7,577 nucleotides of DNA from Chloroflexota bacterium (lineage in GTDB: Bacteria > Chloroflexota > Dormibacteria > Dormibacterales > Dormibacteraceae). This document shows, in pieces, positions 5,541-7,577 of the stretch. The translations under genes and the position numbers were made by a program. The stretch is taken from NCBI GenBank assembly GCA_005879675.1, contig VBJE01000007.1, forward strand, positions 1-7,577, written 5' to 3'. Numbering within the stretch: the stretch's first letter is position 1; every line of letters begins with the position of its first letter. The notes below the pieces were generated by a model. The model saw only the letters and a list, made by a program, of their open reading frames with translations. It did no database searches and was not told where the DNA came from.

Positions 5541-5870
5541 ATGGCAACCAAGCGCAAGAGCGCTGAGAAGACCAATATCGAGCTCGTTCGACTGGACAAT
5601 GTGTCCATGGACGAGGACGACGAGATTCTCCCGGACTTCGAGGCCGAGGTCGACGACGGGCGGCGGGTCTGGGTGACGGCGGTGCTCGAGCGCACGGCCG
5701 TGATCGAGCCGGCGCCGGGTGAGCCGAAGGTTCTTGTCAACCGGCGGCGCCTGTTCGTCAACCCGAACCACCTTCGGGTGCGCCATCTAGCGAGCAAGGA
5801 AGCAGCGCGGCGCGGACGCGAGGCTGCTCGTCAGCTGCGGCTCCAGGAACAGCAGAGCTCGGCGGCGTAA
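5541..5870 (+). CDS. Hypothetical protein, paralog A of a tandem pair (109 aa)
   Basis: A 109-residue protein I cannot assign. A basic N-terminus (MATKRKSAEKT) leads to a conserved core at about 13-75 that is alternately hydrophobic and probably beta-rich, with IELVRL (13-18), EAEVDDGRRVWVTAVLERTAVIE (34-56) and LFVNP (71-75). A basic Ala/Arg/Gln-rich helical tail follows (83-109). There is no signal peptide or membrane segment, so it is presumably cytoplasmic. The core aligns with the next gene over about 62 residues with one single-residue gap and about 40% identity, strongest at AVLERTxVIE. The start at 5541 is set by the Shine-Dalgarno spacing; the ATG at 5535 would add two residues, and an upstream TTG at 5475 would cross the leader hairpin. 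The stop codon lies inside the following terminator-like hairpin, so the two paralogs are probably separate transcription units. Confidence 0.82.
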   Translation: MATKRKSAEKTNIELVRLDNVSMDEDDEILPDFEAEVDDGRRVWVTAVLERTAVIEPAPGEPKVLVNRRRLFVNPNHLRVRHLASKEAARRGREAARQLRLQEQQSSAA

Positions 5871-5889
5871 GCGGCCCGGCGCCGCTTAC
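5867..5889 (+). terminator. Terminator-like hairpin between the two paralogs
   Basis: GTAAGCGGC, loop CCGGC, GCCGCTTAC is a perfect 9-bp inverted repeat. It contains the TAA stop of the upstream gene (5868-5870) and is followed by CTTT only, a short T tail. It is the strongest intrinsic-terminator candidate in the window. Confidence 0.55.
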
Positions 5890-5986
5890 CTTTGGGAAGT
5901 CGAACACAGTCCCTCTGGTAACATTCGCTGCTGCCGAAAAGCTCGGCGCCCGCCAATTTCCGCGGCGCTTCCGTGCCGCCTAGCCC

Positions 5987-5994
5987 GAGGGAAG
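5987..5994 (+). promoter_or_regulatory. Ribosome binding site for the collagen-tailed paralog
   Basis: GAGGGAAG ends 6 nt before the ATG at 6001, with 9 nt between the last G of GAGGG and the start codon. This is a clear Shine-Dalgarno sequence, unlike the apparently leaderless genes to the left. Confidence 0.6.
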
Positions 5995-6000
5995 CCACTT

Positions 6001-6360
6001 ATGAGCAAAAGCGTTGAACTCGTTTCGCTGGCCAGCATCGTTCCCCCTCTCAACCACGAAGTCAGCGGCGGATTCAACGCCCTGGTCGACGGCCAGCAAG
6101 TAAGAGTGCGCGCGGTGCTCGAGCGGACGGTCGTCATCGAGCATCACGAAGGCGGCGAGCGAAGCGTGGTGCGGAAGGACAACTGCATGGTCAAGCCTTC
6201 GGCTGTCGCGTTCGTGCCCGGCAATCCCAACAACGGGGTTGGGCCGCGGCAGTGGCGCCGGCTGCCGGGCAAACCACCCGCACCCGGGGGTCCCGGGGGT
6301 CCCGGGGGCCCCGCCGGCCCGGTCGGCCCTGCCGGCCCTGCCGGCCCTATCGCCAAGTAA
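6001..6360 (+). CDS. Hypothetical protein, paralog B with collagen-like Gly-Pro-X tail (119 aa)
   Basis: A 119-residue protein with no function I recognise. Residues 5-66 are homologous to the core of the upstream gene: VELVSL (5-10), FNALVDGQQVRVRAVLERTVVIE (25-47) and CMVKP (62-66). A linker rich in Pro, Gly and Asn follows (FVPGNPNNGVGPRQWRRLPG, 71-90). The C-terminus (97-117) is seven consecutive Gly-Pro-X triplets, then Ala-Lys. This is the periodicity of bacterial collagen-like proteins, but there is no signal peptide, transmembrane anchor or sortase motif, so the protein looks intracellular. The short tail could trimerise the N-terminal domain or be a flexible spacer. GAGGGAAG supports the start at 6001. 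The paralogous first gene lacks the tail and carries a basic helical one instead. Confidence 0.82.
   Translation: MSKSVELVSLASIVPPLNHEVSGGFNALVDGQQVRVRAVLERTVVIEHHEGGERSVVRKDNCMVKPSAVAFVPGNPNNGVGPRQWRRLPGKPPAPGGPGGPGGPAGPVGPAGPAGPIAK
6289..6351 (+). repeat. 9-bp tandem repeat encoding Gly-Pro-X (7 copies)
   Basis: Sixty-three bases divide into seven 9-bp units encoding GPG, GPG, GPA, GPV, GPA, GPA, GPI. The units follow two similar patterns, GGTCCCGGG near the start and GGCCCTGCC near the end. Gain or loss of a unit would change tail length without a frameshift. Confidence 0.85.
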
Positions 6361-6366
6361 CTTCAC

Positions 6367-6379
6367 GGGCGCCGCGCCC
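6367..6379 (+). terminator. Short GC hairpin after paralog B
   Basis: GGGCG, loop CCG, CGCCC begins 6 nt after the TAA. The 5-bp stem has no T tract. The 146-bp gap to the convergent malate synthase stop (6507) holds this and a distant CCGGAC/GTCCGG pair (6384-6389 with 6419-6424), with no gene. Confidence 0.28.
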
Positions 6380-6506
6380 AAATCCGGACAGACCTCTAGC
6401 GGGCCCGCCCCCTACCCCGTCCGGTCCCGCCCCCAACCGGCACGCCTGGGAGCAGGCTAAGACTCAAGAAAACTCGTTACAACCCAGCCTGTTAACCACC
6501 GCCAGC

Positions 6507-7577
<1,071 letters not shown>

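Overview
The window is GC-rich and its coding regions strongly favour G or C at third codon positions. Short leaders with TAnnnT boxes about 10 nt before start codons suggest leaderless transcription. Together with the gene content (PF06262 metallopeptidase, class-A malate synthase, an E2-lipA-lipB cluster) this points to a high-GC Gram-positive, most likely Actinomycetota. A deep lineage such as Thermoleophilia is possible but unproven. Everything appears chromosomal: I see no transposase, phage, CRISPR or plasmid gene.

Layout. (1) 1-205, minus strand: the first codons of an acidic protein running off the left edge, and a tRNA with a UAA anticodon but a short variable loop. (2) 283-1923: three interlocked genes with essentially no space between them. 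These are a 3-hydroxyacyl-CoA dehydrogenase (minus), a minigluzincin-type metallopeptidase (plus) and a flavin reductase-like protein (minus). The first pair share a CATG for their divergent starts, and the second pair share a TTAA for their convergent stops. (3) 1983-2056: tRNA-Cys(GCA), then a 294-base stretch without a confident protein gene that holds a strongly foldable candidate RNA (2177-2276), then a small unknown ORF. (4) 2591-5428: a tight plus-strand operon with the E2 subunit of a 2-oxo acid dehydrogenase, lipA and lipB. (5) 5541-6360: two small genes of unknown function that are diverged paralogs of one another; the second ends in seven collagen-like Gly-Pro-X triplets. (6) 6507-7577, minus strand: the C-terminal two thirds of malate synthase A, running off the right edge.

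How the genes fit together. LipB transfers octanoyl from acyl carrier protein to a lipoyl domain, LipA inserts the two sulfurs, and the E2 encoded just upstream is a natural acceptor, so the operon encodes an enzyme and the machinery for its cofactor. The hydroxyacyl-CoA dehydrogenase and malate synthase also act in acyl-CoA and acetyl-CoA metabolism but are not obviously co-transcribed with it. The most original content is the paralog pair with the intracellular collagen-like tail, the atypical UAA tRNA, and the unassigned structured region between tRNA-Cys and the E2 gene.
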